DNA of 64,000 nt from Lachnospiraceae bacterium (lineage in GTDB: Bacteria; Bacillota; Clostridia; Lachnospirales; Lachnospiraceae), in contig CAJTFW010000003.1 of NCBI GenBank assembly GCA_910575445.1, forward strand, positions 186,001 through 250,000, given 5' to 3'. The position numbers and the translations under genes are program-made. The notes under the pieces were generated by a model. It searched no databases, had not been told where the DNA came from, and saw only the letters and a program-made list of their open reading frames with translations. Of this stretch, positions 25,331-34,756 are shown in pieces. Each line of letters starts with the position of its first letter. Position 1 is the stretch's first letter.

Positions 25331-27261
25331 CTGATTTCACCAAGTTCCTGATATTTTCCAACGCCTTGCAGGCGGACAATTCGCTTGGCTTCTTCTGTCA
25401 AGGTCTCAAAGGCCGGGAAGGAGCCATAGACATTGTCTAAAAGCCAATCCATCGAGCCAATCTGATATTCTGCTAGGACAGAGCCTTTGGCGTTTTGCAG
25501 TGTGCCATCCTGGGAGTACATCTCGCAGGAAAATGGATGAAAGGTTCCGGCGCTTATCTGGCCTTTGATAAGCTCTATAAGCTGTTGCGTGTTGGATGGG
25601 ATATGATTGGAGAGAATTAAGTCAATCATACCCGAAGACATCCCCCAGAAATAATTGATAGATTTGTCTTTTTTCTGTGTAGTTCCTTTGTTCCAGGTTC
25701 CATTTAGAATACTGTTGATAATGCGCTCATAAAATTTGCCCCAGTGCCATACAGGCATTGCAACATTGGTGATGTTGCCTCCGCGAACATCATACAGGCC
25801 AAATTGTCTAGAGCCATGACCTGGTGTTAAGAGGTCTTGCCCGGAGACATAGGAGATATGGCGGGCATCAAAATATTCGGCAATCCGGTTGTCTTTGACA
25901 CAGGACCACTCAAGATAGATGCGGGCTTCTGGATTGACCATGCGTACACCAAGTGCAAACGCATTGATGCTGGCAGTGGAACCATAGATAGGATAGTCTG
26001 CCAGATAGCCAATAGAAGTCTCAGGACTTAGGATGCCAGCTAAGATACCTGTCAAAAATTTAGCTTCGTACATCCGCCCGTAATAAGTTCTAAGATGCCC
26101 AAGACAAGAATTTAAAGAGCAGTTTAGAATACGGATAGATGGATGCTTTAAAGCGGCTTTTACACTTAGATTCAGAAGCTTTGGACTTGTGGTAAAGATA
26201 ATGGTATTGCCGGCCTCGATGGCTTTTGTGATAACGTCGCTGCTTTCGTCGGACTCTTTGCCCGCAAGATAAGAACAAGTGATAATACTGTCATCAAATA
26301 TATTGTCAAGGTAATGGCGGCCCAACTCATGGCTGTAGCTCCAGCTGGATTCTTCTGGTGCGCGGTCATGGATAAAAGCAATGCGAAGAGGAGAAGCAGT
26401 AAGTGGAAGAATCCGTGTCATCAGTGATTTTTCCTCGGATTTTTTCTCTGGTGCCGTGACAAGCTCTACGCTTCTCTTGCCTGGATAGATTTCAAAATCC
26501 TTCCACATAGCCGGGATTTCTTCCCGAAGCTCGGCATAGGATTTTTTCTTCAGGTCTTCGTAGCCGTAGATGCCAAGATAGGTTAAAAAGGCATCTCCTG
26601 GTGTAATCGGAAGCTTTTGCCCGCCTTTTTCCCTGTAGATATCTAAAAAATGCGTGTAAGCGGAACGAAAATCTATCTTTTCGTCATCTGACCAGGGAGA
26701 GGTTATAGTCTTATCAAGAAGAGTAAGAAGTTTTGCATAACATCCTTTTTGGCTAAAGGTCAGATAGTTTATCTCTGACATCTTGTAAAAGTCCATAAAT
26801 TCATAGTAGATTTGATTTTCTATGGTGTCGTTTTTCTGGGGAATTAGTCTTGTTACCTGGGCTTGAATACTGACGGCGTCTACGTATTTTAGGACACTGA
26901 CCCTTTTATTTCCTTCCACAACATAGAAGCGGTTCATAAACTCCACAACTTTTATCGGGTCGCGGATGCCTTCCTCGATATGTGCCTGATAGAGAGAGAC
27001 CCATTTCCCGGCAAACTCTGTATTCTCATCTAACAGGGGCATAAAGTTGCTGGCAAAGGCCTGTTTTCTGCCAGCGGTCTTGGTGCCAACGATGGCATCT
27101 AGTGGAATCTCCACAAGACCTAAATCCACTTCGGAGGCAATCACCGCAAAAGATACGATATCATCTAGTGCCTGTAGATATGGATAAGTTCCCTTTAGAA
27201 GTTGGGAGCGGTATGTCTTCTGGGCTTTTTTTCTTGCTTTTGCATACTCTGCTTTTGACAT
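25327..27261 (-). CDS. ParB-like domain fused to a BMP-type (nucleoside-binding) domain, cytosolic
   Basis: A 644-residue protein without signal peptide or lipobox. Residues about 50-150 look like a ParB/sulfiredoxin-like segment (VEIPLDAIVGT, DPIKVVEFMNRFYVVEGNKRVSVLKYV). From about 290 on it resembles BMP/Med periplasmic-binding proteins (RIAFIHDRAPEESSWSYSHELGR, SIGYLADYPIYGSTASINAFALGVRMVNPEARIYLEW, LYDVRGGNITNVAMPVWHW). BMP domains usually bind purine nucleosides outside the cell; a cytosolic fusion suggests a sensor or regulator. Relatives occur as annotated BMP proteins in gut Firmicutes. It shares a 4-base overlap with the phosphoesterase. Confidence 0.8.
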   Translation of the reverse strand: MSKAEYAKARKKAQKTYRSQLLKGTYPYLQALDDIVSFAVIASEVDLGLVEIPLDAIVGTKTAGRKQAFASNFMPLLDENTEFAGKWVSLYQAHIEEGIRDPIKVVEFMNRFYVVEGNKRVSVLKYVDAVSIQAQVTRLIPQKNDTIENQIYYEFMDFYKMSEINYLTFSQKGCYAKLLTLLDKTITSPWSDDEKIDFRSAYTHFLDIYREKGGQKLPITPGDAFLTYLGIYGYEDLKKKSYAELREEIPAMWKDFEIYPGKRSVELVTAPEKKSEEKSLMTRILPLTASPLRIAFIHDRAPEESSWSYSHELGRHYLDNIFDDSIITCSYLAGKESDESSDVITKAIEAGNTIIFTTSPKLLNLSVKAALKHPSIRILNCSLNSCLGHLRTYYGRMYEAKFLTGILAGILSPETSIGYLADYPIYGSTASINAFALGVRMVNPEARIYLEWSCVKDNRIAEYFDARHISYVSGQDLLTPGHGSRQFGLYDVRGGNITNVAMPVWHWGKFYERIINSILNGTWNKGTTQKKDKSINYFWGMSSGMIDLILSNHIPSNTQQLIELIKGQISAGTFHPFSCEMYSQDGTLQNAKGSVLAEYQIGSMDWLLDNVYGSFPAFETLTEEAKRIVRLQGVGKYQELGEIR

Positions 27262-27306
27262 ATTTTATCATGGACTCCTTTTTGCATTTCATAAAAATTT
27301 GAGACT

Positions 27307-27336
27307 ATCATAACACAGATTGTATCCGATTTCCAA
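27307..27336 (-). promoter_or_regulatory. promoter of the BMP-phosphoesterase operon
   Basis: Minus-strand TTGGAA (27336-27331) and TATGAT (27312-27307) are 18 bases apart. Confidence 0.6.
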
Positions 27337-27399
27337 CGAAAAGATAAGGTTATATGATATATTTATCTGTGAAAAATTTGTCATACTTGAAAAAATTAC

Positions 27400-27428
27400 T
27401 TGAAAAAAACCTGGCAAGTTGCTACAAT
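27400..27428 (+). promoter_or_regulatory. promoter of the biotin-dependent decarboxylase operon
   Basis: TTGAAA (27400-27405) and TACAAT (27423-27428) are 17 bases apart, 53 bases before the first start. Confidence 0.75.
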
Positions 27429-27481
27429 TAGAATCGGCGGAACTTGGTTTCACTTTAACTAATATAAATGGAGGAGTAAAA

Positions 27482-28918
27482 ATGAGTAATACAGCACAGA
27501 CCTTGGCAAGAGGCAGAATTACTGCCATACTTGACGAGAACAGCTTTGTTGAGATGGGAGCGGCAGTATCAGCCCGCGCAACCGATTTCAACATGAACAA
27601 CATCGACACGCCATCAGATGGAGTTATTACCGGATATGGTGTGATAGGTGGCAGCCTTGTGTATGTGTATAGTCAGGATGCTTCTGTACTGGGAGGATCC
27701 ATAGGCGAGATGCATGCAAAGAAGATTGTCAGAATTTATGATATGGCGATGAAGATGGGAGCACCGGTGATTGGCCTTGTGGATTGTGCAGGACTTCGAT
27801 TACAGGAAGCGACAGATGCACTTAACGCATTTGGAGAGCTTTATCTAAAGCAGGCGATGGCGTCTGGAGTGATTCCACAGATTACAGCTGTATTTGGCGG
27901 CTGTGGTGGCGGGATGGCTGTTGCTTCGGCGATGTCTGATTTTACTTTTATGGAGAGTAAAAAGGGAAGGCTGTTTGTCAATTCTCCTAACGCACTTGAG
28001 GGAAATGAAATCTCTAAGTGTGACACTGCATCGGCAGCTTTTCAGAGCGAAGAAGCTGGCATTGTGGATGTGGTTGCCGAGGAAAAGGAGCTGCTTTCTA
28101 AGATTCGTCAGCTGCTTATGCTGCTTCCAGCGAACAATGAAGACGATATGTCCTATATGGAGTGTGAGGATGATTTAAACAGAGCATGTGAGGGATTAGA
28201 AGCTTCTGCTACAGACCCGGCACTTGCACTTTCTATGATTTCTGATTCTCATCTGTTCTTTGAGACCAAGGCAGATTATGCAAAAGATATGGTCACAGGA
28301 TTTATCAAATTAAATGGCACAACTGTCGGAGCAGTGGCAAACCGTACCGTTTTATATGATGAGGAAGGCAACCGCGCAGAGGAATTTTTGCCGGAGTTGT
28401 CGGCAAAGGGCTGTGAGAAAGCAGCAAAATTTGTCAAATTCTGTGATGCTTTTAATATTCCGATTCTGACTCTGACCAATGCAATGGGCTTTAAGGCATC
28501 CAAATGTACAGAGAAGCGGATTGCAAAAGCAGCAGCAGCGCTTACTTATGCATTTGCAGATGCAACCGTTCCAAAGGTCAATGTTGTGACAGGCAAGGCA
28601 TATGGAAGTGCCTATGTGGCAATGAACAGCAAAGGACTTGGCGCAGATTTTGTCTACGCATGGCCAAATGCAGAGATTGGTATGATGGATGCAAAGCTTG
28701 CAGCAAAGATTATGTATGCAGACAAGGATGCAAGCGAGCAGAAAGAGCAGGCAAAAGCCTATGCAAAGCTTCAGAATCATGTGGAGTCCGCAGCAAAGAG
28801 AGGTTATGTAGATACCATCATCGATGCAAAGGATACCAGAAAATATGTCATCGGTGCTTTTGAGATGTTATTTACCAAGAGAGAAGATCGTCCGAGTAAA
28901 AAGCATGGAACTGTTTAG
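27482..28918 (+). CDS. acyl-CoA carboxyltransferase subunit (methylmalonyl-CoA decarboxylase alpha type)
   Basis: A 478-residue carboxyltransferase of the AccD/MmdA/PccB family: SQDASVLGGSIGEMHAKKIVRIYDMA near 80-105, an oxyanion-hole region GGCGGGMAVASAMSDF near 140-155, and a second crotonase half (AYAFADATVPKVNVVTGKAYGSAYVAM) near 360. It moves CO2 between carboxybiotin and an acyl-CoA (probably propionyl-CoA/methylmalonyl-CoA). The start is set by GGAGGAG 5 bases upstream. It heads a five-gene operon with all other subunits of a membrane decarboxylase. Confidence 0.88.
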   Translation: MSNTAQTLARGRITAILDENSFVEMGAAVSARATDFNMNNIDTPSDGVITGYGVIGGSLVYVYSQDASVLGGSIGEMHAKKIVRIYDMAMKMGAPVIGLVDCAGLRLQEATDALNAFGELYLKQAMASGVIPQITAVFGGCGGGMAVASAMSDFTFMESKKGRLFVNSPNALEGNEISKCDTASAAFQSEEAGIVDVVAEEKELLSKIRQLLMLLPANNEDDMSYMECEDDLNRACEGLEASATDPALALSMISDSHLFFETKADYAKDMVTGFIKLNGTTVGAVANRTVLYDEEGNRAEEFLPELSAKGCEKAAKFVKFCDAFNIPILTLTNAMGFKASKCTEKRIAKAAAALTYAFADATVPKVNVVTGKAYGSAYVAMNSKGLGADFVYAWPNAEIGMMDAKLAAKIMYADKDASEQKEQAKAYAKLQNHVESAAKRGYVDTIIDAKDTRKYVIGAFEMLFTKREDRPSKKHGTV

Positions 28919-28933
28919 AGCGAGGTGGATCAT

Positions 28934-29755
28934 ATGAGACAAAATATTAAAAGAATTTTTGCCGTGCTAATGCTCGCCCTGTTAGTATTAGGACTTTCGG
29001 CTTGCGGAAGTACCACGGCAGTGCAGACCGAACTTCCGTTCGATGAAGCGTATCTTCAGTCTGTGGCAAGCGCTTTGGTGGAGGAATGGAATGTAACTCC
29101 AGCAGAAGAATTGCAAAAGATTGCAGAAGCAGACACGGAAGTTTTGGAAGAAAATATAAAAAATTACCGGACGATGGGATATCTTTGGGGATGTTTTCAT
29201 GCAGATTCGCTTAAGACAGCTTACGCCGGGTATCTTGGTTCAATGGAAGAACTTGGAACATTAGTATCTCAGGATAGCTTTGAACCGATGGTGATTAAAG
29301 GAGATGAAGTAAGCATCGTGGTGAATCTGACCTATGCAAACCGCCCGGCAAAGCTTGAGATGGTCTTTAATAAAAGAGGGATTGTGGAATCTGCAACACT
29401 GGCTCCAGAATATACAACTGGTGAGATTCTTAAAAAAGCCGGAATGAATACTATCCTTGGTATGGGAACCGTATTTATTGTGCTGATTTTTATCAGTCTG
29501 ATTATCTACTGCTTTAATTTTATCCCTGGCAATCAGGTGAAGAAGCCACAGCCGGATCCGGCACCAAAGCCAAGACCGGCAAAAAAGCCAGCACCGCACA
29601 AACCAGCAGCCAAGAAAGAGAATCTTATCGACGATGGAGAACTGGTAGCGGCGATTACCGCGGCAATCTGCGCATATCGCGGAACAACTTCTTCGGATGG
29701 ATTTGTTGTGCGATCTATCAGACGTGCAGAATCATCCACATGGAAAAAAGTTTAA
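28934..29755 (+). CDS. OadG-like subunit with lipoprotein-type N-terminus
   Basis: A 273-residue protein, much longer than the usual 80-90 residue OadG. It has a lipoprotein signal (LLVLGLSAC, Cys about 24), an extracytoplasmic domain to about 175, one membrane helix (TVFIVLIFISLIIYCFNF, about 186-203), a Pro/Lys linker, and the conserved OadG tail DDGELVAAITAAICAYRG...FVVRSIRR. It should anchor the carboxyltransferase and biotin carrier at OadB. ATG 28934 with AGGTGG upstream is preferred over GTG 28925. Confidence 0.82.
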   Translation: MRQNIKRIFAVLMLALLVLGLSACGSTTAVQTELPFDEAYLQSVASALVEEWNVTPAEELQKIAEADTEVLEENIKNYRTMGYLWGCFHADSLKTAYAGYLGSMEELGTLVSQDSFEPMVIKGDEVSIVVNLTYANRPAKLEMVFNKRGIVESATLAPEYTTGEILKKAGMNTILGMGTVFIVLIFISLIIYCFNFIPGNQVKKPQPDPAPKPRPAKKPAPHKPAAKKENLIDDGELVAAITAAICAYRGTTSSDGFVVRSIRRAESSTWKKV

Positions 29756-29783
29756 TCAGAATCAATCAGGAGGAATTAGGAAG

Positions 29784-30164
29784 ATGAAAAATTATACCAT
29801 TACTGTAAATGGCACTGTATATGATGTAACTGTAGAAGAAGGCGGCGCTGGAAGTGCTCCAGTACGTGCGGCAGCTCCAAAGGCACCCGTGGCACCAACG
29901 CCAGCTCCGGCTCCGGCAGAAGAAGCAGCACCGGCTGGTGGAGATGCTGGCTCGATTGAAGTGACAGCTTCTGTTCCAGGCAAAGTATTTAAGATTGAGG
30001 CCAGTGTAGGACAGACGGTAAAGAGTGGTGACCCAATTATTATTCTTGAGGCAATGAAGATGGAGATTCCGGTAGTGGCTCCAGAAGACGGAACCGTGGC
30101 AAGTATCGATGTAGCGGTAGGTGGTGCAGTGGAATCCGGTGATGTATTGGCTACCATGAACTAG
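29784..30164 (+). CDS. biotin carboxyl carrier protein of the decarboxylase
   Basis: A 126-residue carrier: a Pro/Ala hinge (about 28-52) and a biotinyl domain with the signature ILEAMKMEIPV, whose Lys carries biotin. It shuttles CO2 between the carboxyltransferases and the membrane decarboxylase OadB. The start follows AGGAGG at 29768-29773; a longer frame from 29697 overlaps the OadG-like gene and adds no domain. Confidence 0.93.
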   Translation: MKNYTITVNGTVYDVTVEEGGAGSAPVRAAAPKAPVAPTPAPAPAEEAAPAGGDAGSIEVTASVPGKVFKIEASVGQTVKSGDPIIILEAMKMEIPVVAPEDGTVASIDVAVGGAVESGDVLATMN

Positions 30165-30192
30165 TGAAAAGTAAATCATTGGAGGTTACAAC

Positions 30193-31344
30193 ATGAGTTA
30201 TATTGCGGATACTTTGGAAAACCTCGTGCATCAGACAGCATTTTTTAACCTGACCTGGGGCAATTATGTGATGATTGCTGTTGCATGTGTGTTCCTTTAT
30301 CTGGCTATCGCAAAAGAATATGAGCCTCTTCTTCTGGTTCCAATTTCTTTTGGTATGCTTTTGGTGAATATCTACCCGGATATTATGCTTAGTATCGAAG
30401 ACTCCTCAAATGGCGTGGGAGGACTTCTACACTATTTTTACTTAATGGATGAATGGGCGATATTGCCATCCTTAATTTTTATGGGTGTTGGTGCGATGAC
30501 CGACTTTGGTCCATTGATTGCCAATCCCAAGAGCTTTCTTCTAGGAGCATCGGCACAGTTTGGTATCTTTGCAGCTTACCTTGGCGCGATGGCACTTGGA
30601 TTTAGCGATAAGGCAGCAGCGGCTATCTCAATTATTGGTGGTGCAGATGGCCCGACTTCTATTTTCTTGGCTGGTAAATTACAACAGACGGCAATTATGG
30701 GTCCGATTGCAGTGGCAGCATACTCCTATATGTCACTGGTTCCGATTATTCAGCCGCCGATTATGAAGCTTTTGACTACAGAGAAAGAGCGTAAGATTAA
30801 GATGGAGCAGCTGCGTCCGGTATCAAAGCTTGAGAAGATTCTGTTTCCGATTATCGTTACGATTATCGTATCTTTGATTCTTCCGACAACTGCTCCGCTC
30901 GTTGGTATGCTGATGCTTGGTAATCTGTTCCGTGAAAGTGGTGTGGTTCGTCAGCTGACAGAGACTGCATCCAATGCGCTGATGTATATTGTCGTTATCC
31001 TTCTTGGTACATCGGTAGGTGCAACGACAAGTGCGGAAGCCTTCTTGAACTGGGATACGATTAAGATTGTAGTGCTTGGTCTGGTGGCCTTTAGTTTTGG
31101 TACAGCAGCCGGCGTTTTATTTGGAAAACTGATGTGCAAGATAACAGGAGGCAAGGTAAACCCACTGATTGGTTCTGCGGGTGTATCTGCAGTGCCAATG
31201 GCAGCACGTGTGTCTCAGAAAGTCGGAGCAGAAGCAGACCCGACGAACTTCCTTCTGATGCATGCGATGGGACCGAATGTGGCCGGCGTTATCGGTACTG
31301 CAGTAGCAGCCGGTACGTTTATGGCAATCTTTGGCGTAATGTAA
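30193..31344 (+). CDS. oadB: sodium-translocating decarboxylase beta subunit
   Basis: A 383-residue, multi-span membrane protein typical of OadB/MmdB/GcdB: FMGVGAMTDFGPLIANPKS, the conserved IIGGADGPTSIFLAGKL (about 150-166), and SAGVSAVPMAARVSQKVG and LMHAMGPNVAGVIGTAVAAG near the end. It decarboxylates carboxybiotin and exports Na+. GGAGGTTACAAC lies just before the ATG. Confidence 0.95.
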   Translation: MSYIADTLENLVHQTAFFNLTWGNYVMIAVACVFLYLAIAKEYEPLLLVPISFGMLLVNIYPDIMLSIEDSSNGVGGLLHYFYLMDEWAILPSLIFMGVGAMTDFGPLIANPKSFLLGASAQFGIFAAYLGAMALGFSDKAAAAISIIGGADGPTSIFLAGKLQQTAIMGPIAVAAYSYMSLVPIIQPPIMKLLTTEKERKIKMEQLRPVSKLEKILFPIIVTIIVSLILPTTAPLVGMLMLGNLFRESGVVRQLTETASNALMYIVVILLGTSVGATTSAEAFLNWDTIKIVVLGLVAFSFGTAAGVLFGKLMCKITGGKVNPLIGSAGVSAVPMAARVSQKVGAEADPTNFLLMHAMGPNVAGVIGTAVAAGTFMAIFGVM

Positions 31345-31362
31345 TAGTAGGAGGATATGAAG

Positions 31363-32775
31363 ATGAGTGATATGGCAAAAAAGCCGATTAAGATTACAGA
31401 GACAATCCTGCGTGACGCGCATCAGTCTCTGATTGCGACACGTATGACAACCGAGCAGATGCTTCCGATTGTGGAGAAGCTAGATAAGGTTGGTTACTAT
31501 TCCCTGGAGTGTTGGGGCGGTGCTACGTTTGATGCTTCCCTTCGTTTCTTAAAAGAAGACCCATGGGAGAGACTAAGACAGATTAAAGCCAGAGCAAAAA
31601 ACACAAAGCTTCAGATGCTGTTTCGTGGACAGAATATCTTGGGATACCGTCCATACGGCGATGATGTGGTGGAGTATTTTGTACAAAAATCCATTGCAAA
31701 TGGAATCGATATTATCCGTATCTTTGACTGCTTAAATGACCTTCGCAATCTAGAGACCGCAGTCAAAGCTTCCAATAAAGAAGGCGGACATGCACAGATT
31801 GCGCTTTCTTATACGCTTGGTGATGCCTATACCTTAGAGTATTGGACCAATATTGCCAAAGAGATTGAAAATATGGGTGCACATTCCATCTGTATCAAGG
31901 ATATGGCTGGTCTGTTGCTTCCATATGAAGCTACAAGGCTTGTGACAGCACTGAAGGAGAAGGTACGGATTCCGATTCAGCTGCATACACATTATACCTC
32001 TGGTGTGGCTTCTATGACCTATCTAAAGGCAGTAGAGGCAGGTGTGGATGTGATTGACTGTGCAATGTCTCCATTTGCACTTGGTACTTCTCAGCCAGCA
32101 ACAGAGGTTATGGTAGAGACCTTTAAAGGGACTCCATATGACACAGGATTTGACCAGAATCTGTTGGCAGAGATTGCAGACTATTTCCGTCCAATGCGCG
32201 ATGCAGCATTAGACAGTGGTCTTCTGAATCCAAAGAATATGGGTGTCAATATCAAGACACTTCTGTATCAGGTGCCAGGTGGTATGTTGTCCAACCTGAC
32301 CTCACAGCTTAAAGAGCAACATGCAGAAGATAAATACTATGAGGTGCTTGAGGAGGTTCCGCGTGTACGTCAGGACCTTGGCGAGTGTCCACTTGTAACA
32401 CCGTCCTCACAGATTGTCGGTACGCAGGCTGTATTTAATGTGCTGATGGGTGAGCGCTATAAGATGGTAACAAAAGAGACCAAAGCTGTATTATCTGGAC
32501 ACTATGGAAGAACCGTTAAGCCATTTAATCCAGAAGTACAGAAAAAATGTATCGGCGATGAGGAGATTATCACCTGTCGTCCGGCAGATTTGGTGGGCAA
32601 TGAGCTCTCTACCTTAGAGTCGGAGATGGCACAGTACAAGGAGCAGGATGAGGACGTACTATCCTATGCACTGTTCCCACAAGTGGCTATGGACTTCTTT
32701 AAGTACAGAGAAGCACAGAAGACCAAGATGGACGCAAAAGTTGCAGATACAGAGAATGGGGCATATCCTGTATAA
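31363..32775 (+). CDS. oadA: oxaloacetate decarboxylase/transcarboxylase 5S-type carboxyltransferase (alpha)
   Basis: A 470-residue TIM-barrel carboxyltransferase: TETILRDAHQSLIATRM near 12-28, ECWGGATFDASLRFL near 53, the lysine region CIKDMAGLLLPYEATRLV near 180, and HTHYTSGVASMTYLKA near 210 with the metal-binding histidines. It takes CO2 from oxaloacetate (or gives it to pyruvate) via biotin. It lacks its own biotinyl domain, so it uses the carrier at 29784. AGGAGG at 31349-31354 favours ATG 31363 over ATG 31357. A terminator follows. Confidence 0.93.
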   Translation: MSDMAKKPIKITETILRDAHQSLIATRMTTEQMLPIVEKLDKVGYYSLECWGGATFDASLRFLKEDPWERLRQIKARAKNTKLQMLFRGQNILGYRPYGDDVVEYFVQKSIANGIDIIRIFDCLNDLRNLETAVKASNKEGGHAQIALSYTLGDAYTLEYWTNIAKEIENMGAHSICIKDMAGLLLPYEATRLVTALKEKVRIPIQLHTHYTSGVASMTYLKAVEAGVDVIDCAMSPFALGTSQPATEVMVETFKGTPYDTGFDQNLLAEIADYFRPMRDAALDSGLLNPKNMGVNIKTLLYQVPGGMLSNLTSQLKEQHAEDKYYEVLEEVPRVRQDLGECPLVTPSSQIVGTQAVFNVLMGERYKMVTKETKAVLSGHYGRTVKPFNPEVQKKCIGDEEIITCRPADLVGNELSTLESEMAQYKEQDEDVLSYALFPQVAMDFFKYREAQKTKMDAKVADTENGAYPV

Positions 32776-32788
32776 AAGATAGCATAAG

Positions 32789-32818
32789 GACTCCCGCTAG
32801 GTGGGCGGGGGTCTTTTT
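32789..32818 (+). terminator. terminator of the decarboxylase operon
   Basis: GACTCCCGC (32789-32797) pairs with GCGGGGGTC (32805-32813; one G-U pair), followed by TTTTT. Confidence 0.92.
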
Positions 32819-32862
32819 CTGTGCGATATCTTGGCAGACAGAGAAAGAAAGGACAGACAAGC

Positions 32863-34104
32863 ATGAAAGTTGCAGTGGTCGGTGGCGGAGCTGCCGGTAT
32901 GATGGCATCTGTACTAGCGGCAAGGCGAGGATTTCAAGTGACCGTATATGAGCAAAATGAAAAACTTGGAAAAAAGCTCTATATCACAGGAAAAGGAAGA
33001 TGTAATCTGACCAATGCCTGTGAGATGGAGGAACTCTTTGCAAGTGTCAAAAGCAATCCGAAATTTTTATATAGTGCATTTTATGGATTTACAAACCAGG
33101 ATGCAATGGAATTTTTTGAAAAGGAAGGGCTTCACCTAAAAGTGGAGAGAGGAAACAGAGTCTTTCCGGTATCTGATAATTCAGGGGATGTTTTAGATAC
33201 GCTGCGGCGTGCCATGCAAAAGGCGGGGGTAGAGATACATCTAAATTGTAAAGTACAAAAGATTGTAAAAGAAGCAGAAGGATTTCTACTAGAGCTTATG
33301 GAAGGAAAGAGGGCATATGCAGATGCAGTTCTGATTGCAACAGGAGGTATCTCTTATGCGAGCACAGGGGCTACAGGAGATGGTTATCGCTTTGCAAAAG
33401 ATATGGGGCTTCGTGTAACAGAATTAGTTCCATCGCTGGTTCCTTTTAATATGAAGGAATCCTTTCTAAAAGAGCTGCAAGGACTGTCACTGAAAAATAT
33501 TGCAATTCGGGTGATGGATGGAAAAAAAGTGTTGTATGAAGACTTTGGAGAGATGCTTTTTACACATTTTGGAGTGAGTGGCCCGGTGATTCTCTCAGCC
33601 AGCAGTGTATGTGCAAGACAGATTCGGGAAAAGGAAATAAAGCTTTTGGTAGACCTAAAACCAGCACTTACAAAAGAGCAGCTTGATGCCAGGATTTTAA
33701 GAGAATTTGAGGCTGCCAAAAATAAGCAGTTTAAAAATATACTGTCTGCTTTTTTGCCGGGAAAGATGCTCCCAGTAATGCCCAAGATTTGTCAAATCTC
33801 TCCTGAAAAAAGAATTCATGAGATTACGAAAGAGGAGCGAGGGAGATTTTTAGCTTCTATGAAAGAACTGGAATTGACCATTACTGGACTTCGGGGGTAT
33901 AATGAGGCTGTGATTACCAAAGGCGGAGTATCCGTAAAAGAGATTCACCCGGCGACGATGGAATCGAAAAAGGTTCCAGGGTTATACTTTATTGGAGAAG
34001 TCTTGGATGTGGATGCGCTGACAGGAGGATTTAACTTGCAGATTGCCTGGTCAACGGCTGCGGCTGCTGCAATGCATATAGGAGGAAGAAAAGATGAGTC
34101 ATAG
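32863..34104 (+). CDS. HI0933/BaiN-like FAD-dependent oxidoreductase
   Basis: A 413-residue flavoprotein: N-terminal dinucleotide fold VAVVGGGAAGMMASVLAARRG, the family motif GKKLYITGKGRCNLTNAC, ATGGISYASTGATGDGYRFA, and a C-terminal GLYFIGEVLDVDALTGGFNLQIAWSTA that completes the FAD site. Substrate unknown. AAAGGA upstream selects the ATG at 32863. The stop overlaps the cmk start by 11 bases, so it is the first gene of the cmk-ispH-rpsA operon. Confidence 0.88.
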   Translation: MKVAVVGGGAAGMMASVLAARRGFQVTVYEQNEKLGKKLYITGKGRCNLTNACEMEELFASVKSNPKFLYSAFYGFTNQDAMEFFEKEGLHLKVERGNRVFPVSDNSGDVLDTLRRAMQKAGVEIHLNCKVQKIVKEAEGFLLELMEGKRAYADAVLIATGGISYASTGATGDGYRFAKDMGLRVTELVPSLVPFNMKESFLKELQGLSLKNIAIRVMDGKKVLYEDFGEMLFTHFGVSGPVILSASSVCARQIREKEIKLLVDLKPALTKEQLDARILREFEAAKNKQFKNILSAFLPGKMLPVMPKICQISPEKRIHEITKEERGRFLASMKELELTITGLRGYNEAVITKGGVSVKEIHPATMESKKVPGLYFIGEVLDVDALTGGFNLQIAWSTAAAAAMHIGGRKDES

Positions 34105-34756
34105 TTTTAATGTGGCAATCGATGGTCCGGCAGGGGCTGGCAAAAGTACCATTGCAAAAAGAGTTGCCAGAGAAAAAAATTATATCTATGTGGATACTGG
34201 GGCGATGTATCGGGCGATGGCGCTGTATTTACTTAGGCTAGGAGTTTCCCCAGAGGATAGTGATAAGATTGCAAAAGCCTGTATGCAGGCAGATATTTCC
34301 ATCGAATATCAAAAAGGAGAGCAGGTAGTTCTGCTAAATGGGGAAAATGTCAATGCTTTTTTACGGACAGAAGAAGTGGGCAATATGGCTTCTTATTCTT
34401 CGGCAGTGCCAGCGGTTCGGGAAAAACTTGTAGAGCTTCAGAGAAAGCTTGCAAAGACAACAGATGTGGTGATGGATGGACGGGATATTGCAAGTGTGGT
34501 ACTTCCTGATGCGGATGTAAAGGTCTATCTGACGGCGAGCAGCCATACCAGAGCAAAAAGGCGTTATATGGAGCTTATTGAAAAAGGCGAGACGGCAGAT
34601 TTGGAGAAAATCGAGCAGGATATTATCGAGCGGGACTACCGGGATATGCACAGAGAACACTCGCCGCTTGTACAGGCAGAGGATGCAGTGCTGATTGACT
34701 CTTCCAATTTGACGATTGAAGAAGTGACAGAAAGGATACTTGCATTATGCAGATAA
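34094..34756 (+). CDS. cmk: cytidylate kinase
   Basis: A 220-residue nucleoside monophosphate kinase: P-loop DGPAGAGKSTIAKRVA (about 9-24), YVDTGAMYRAMA, VMDGRDIASVVLPDADVKVYLTAS and the RDxxDxxR-like lid segment. It phosphorylates CMP/dCMP. Its stop overlaps the ispH start by 10 bases. Confidence 0.96.
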   Translation: MSHSFNVAIDGPAGAGKSTIAKRVAREKNYIYVDTGAMYRAMALYLLRLGVSPEDSDKIAKACMQADISIEYQKGEQVVLLNGENVNAFLRTEEVGNMASYSSAVPAVREKLVELQRKLAKTTDVVMDGRDIASVVLPDADVKVYLTASSHTRAKRRYMELIEKGETADLEKIEQDIIERDYRDMHREHSPLVQAEDAVLIDSSNLTIEEVTERILALCR

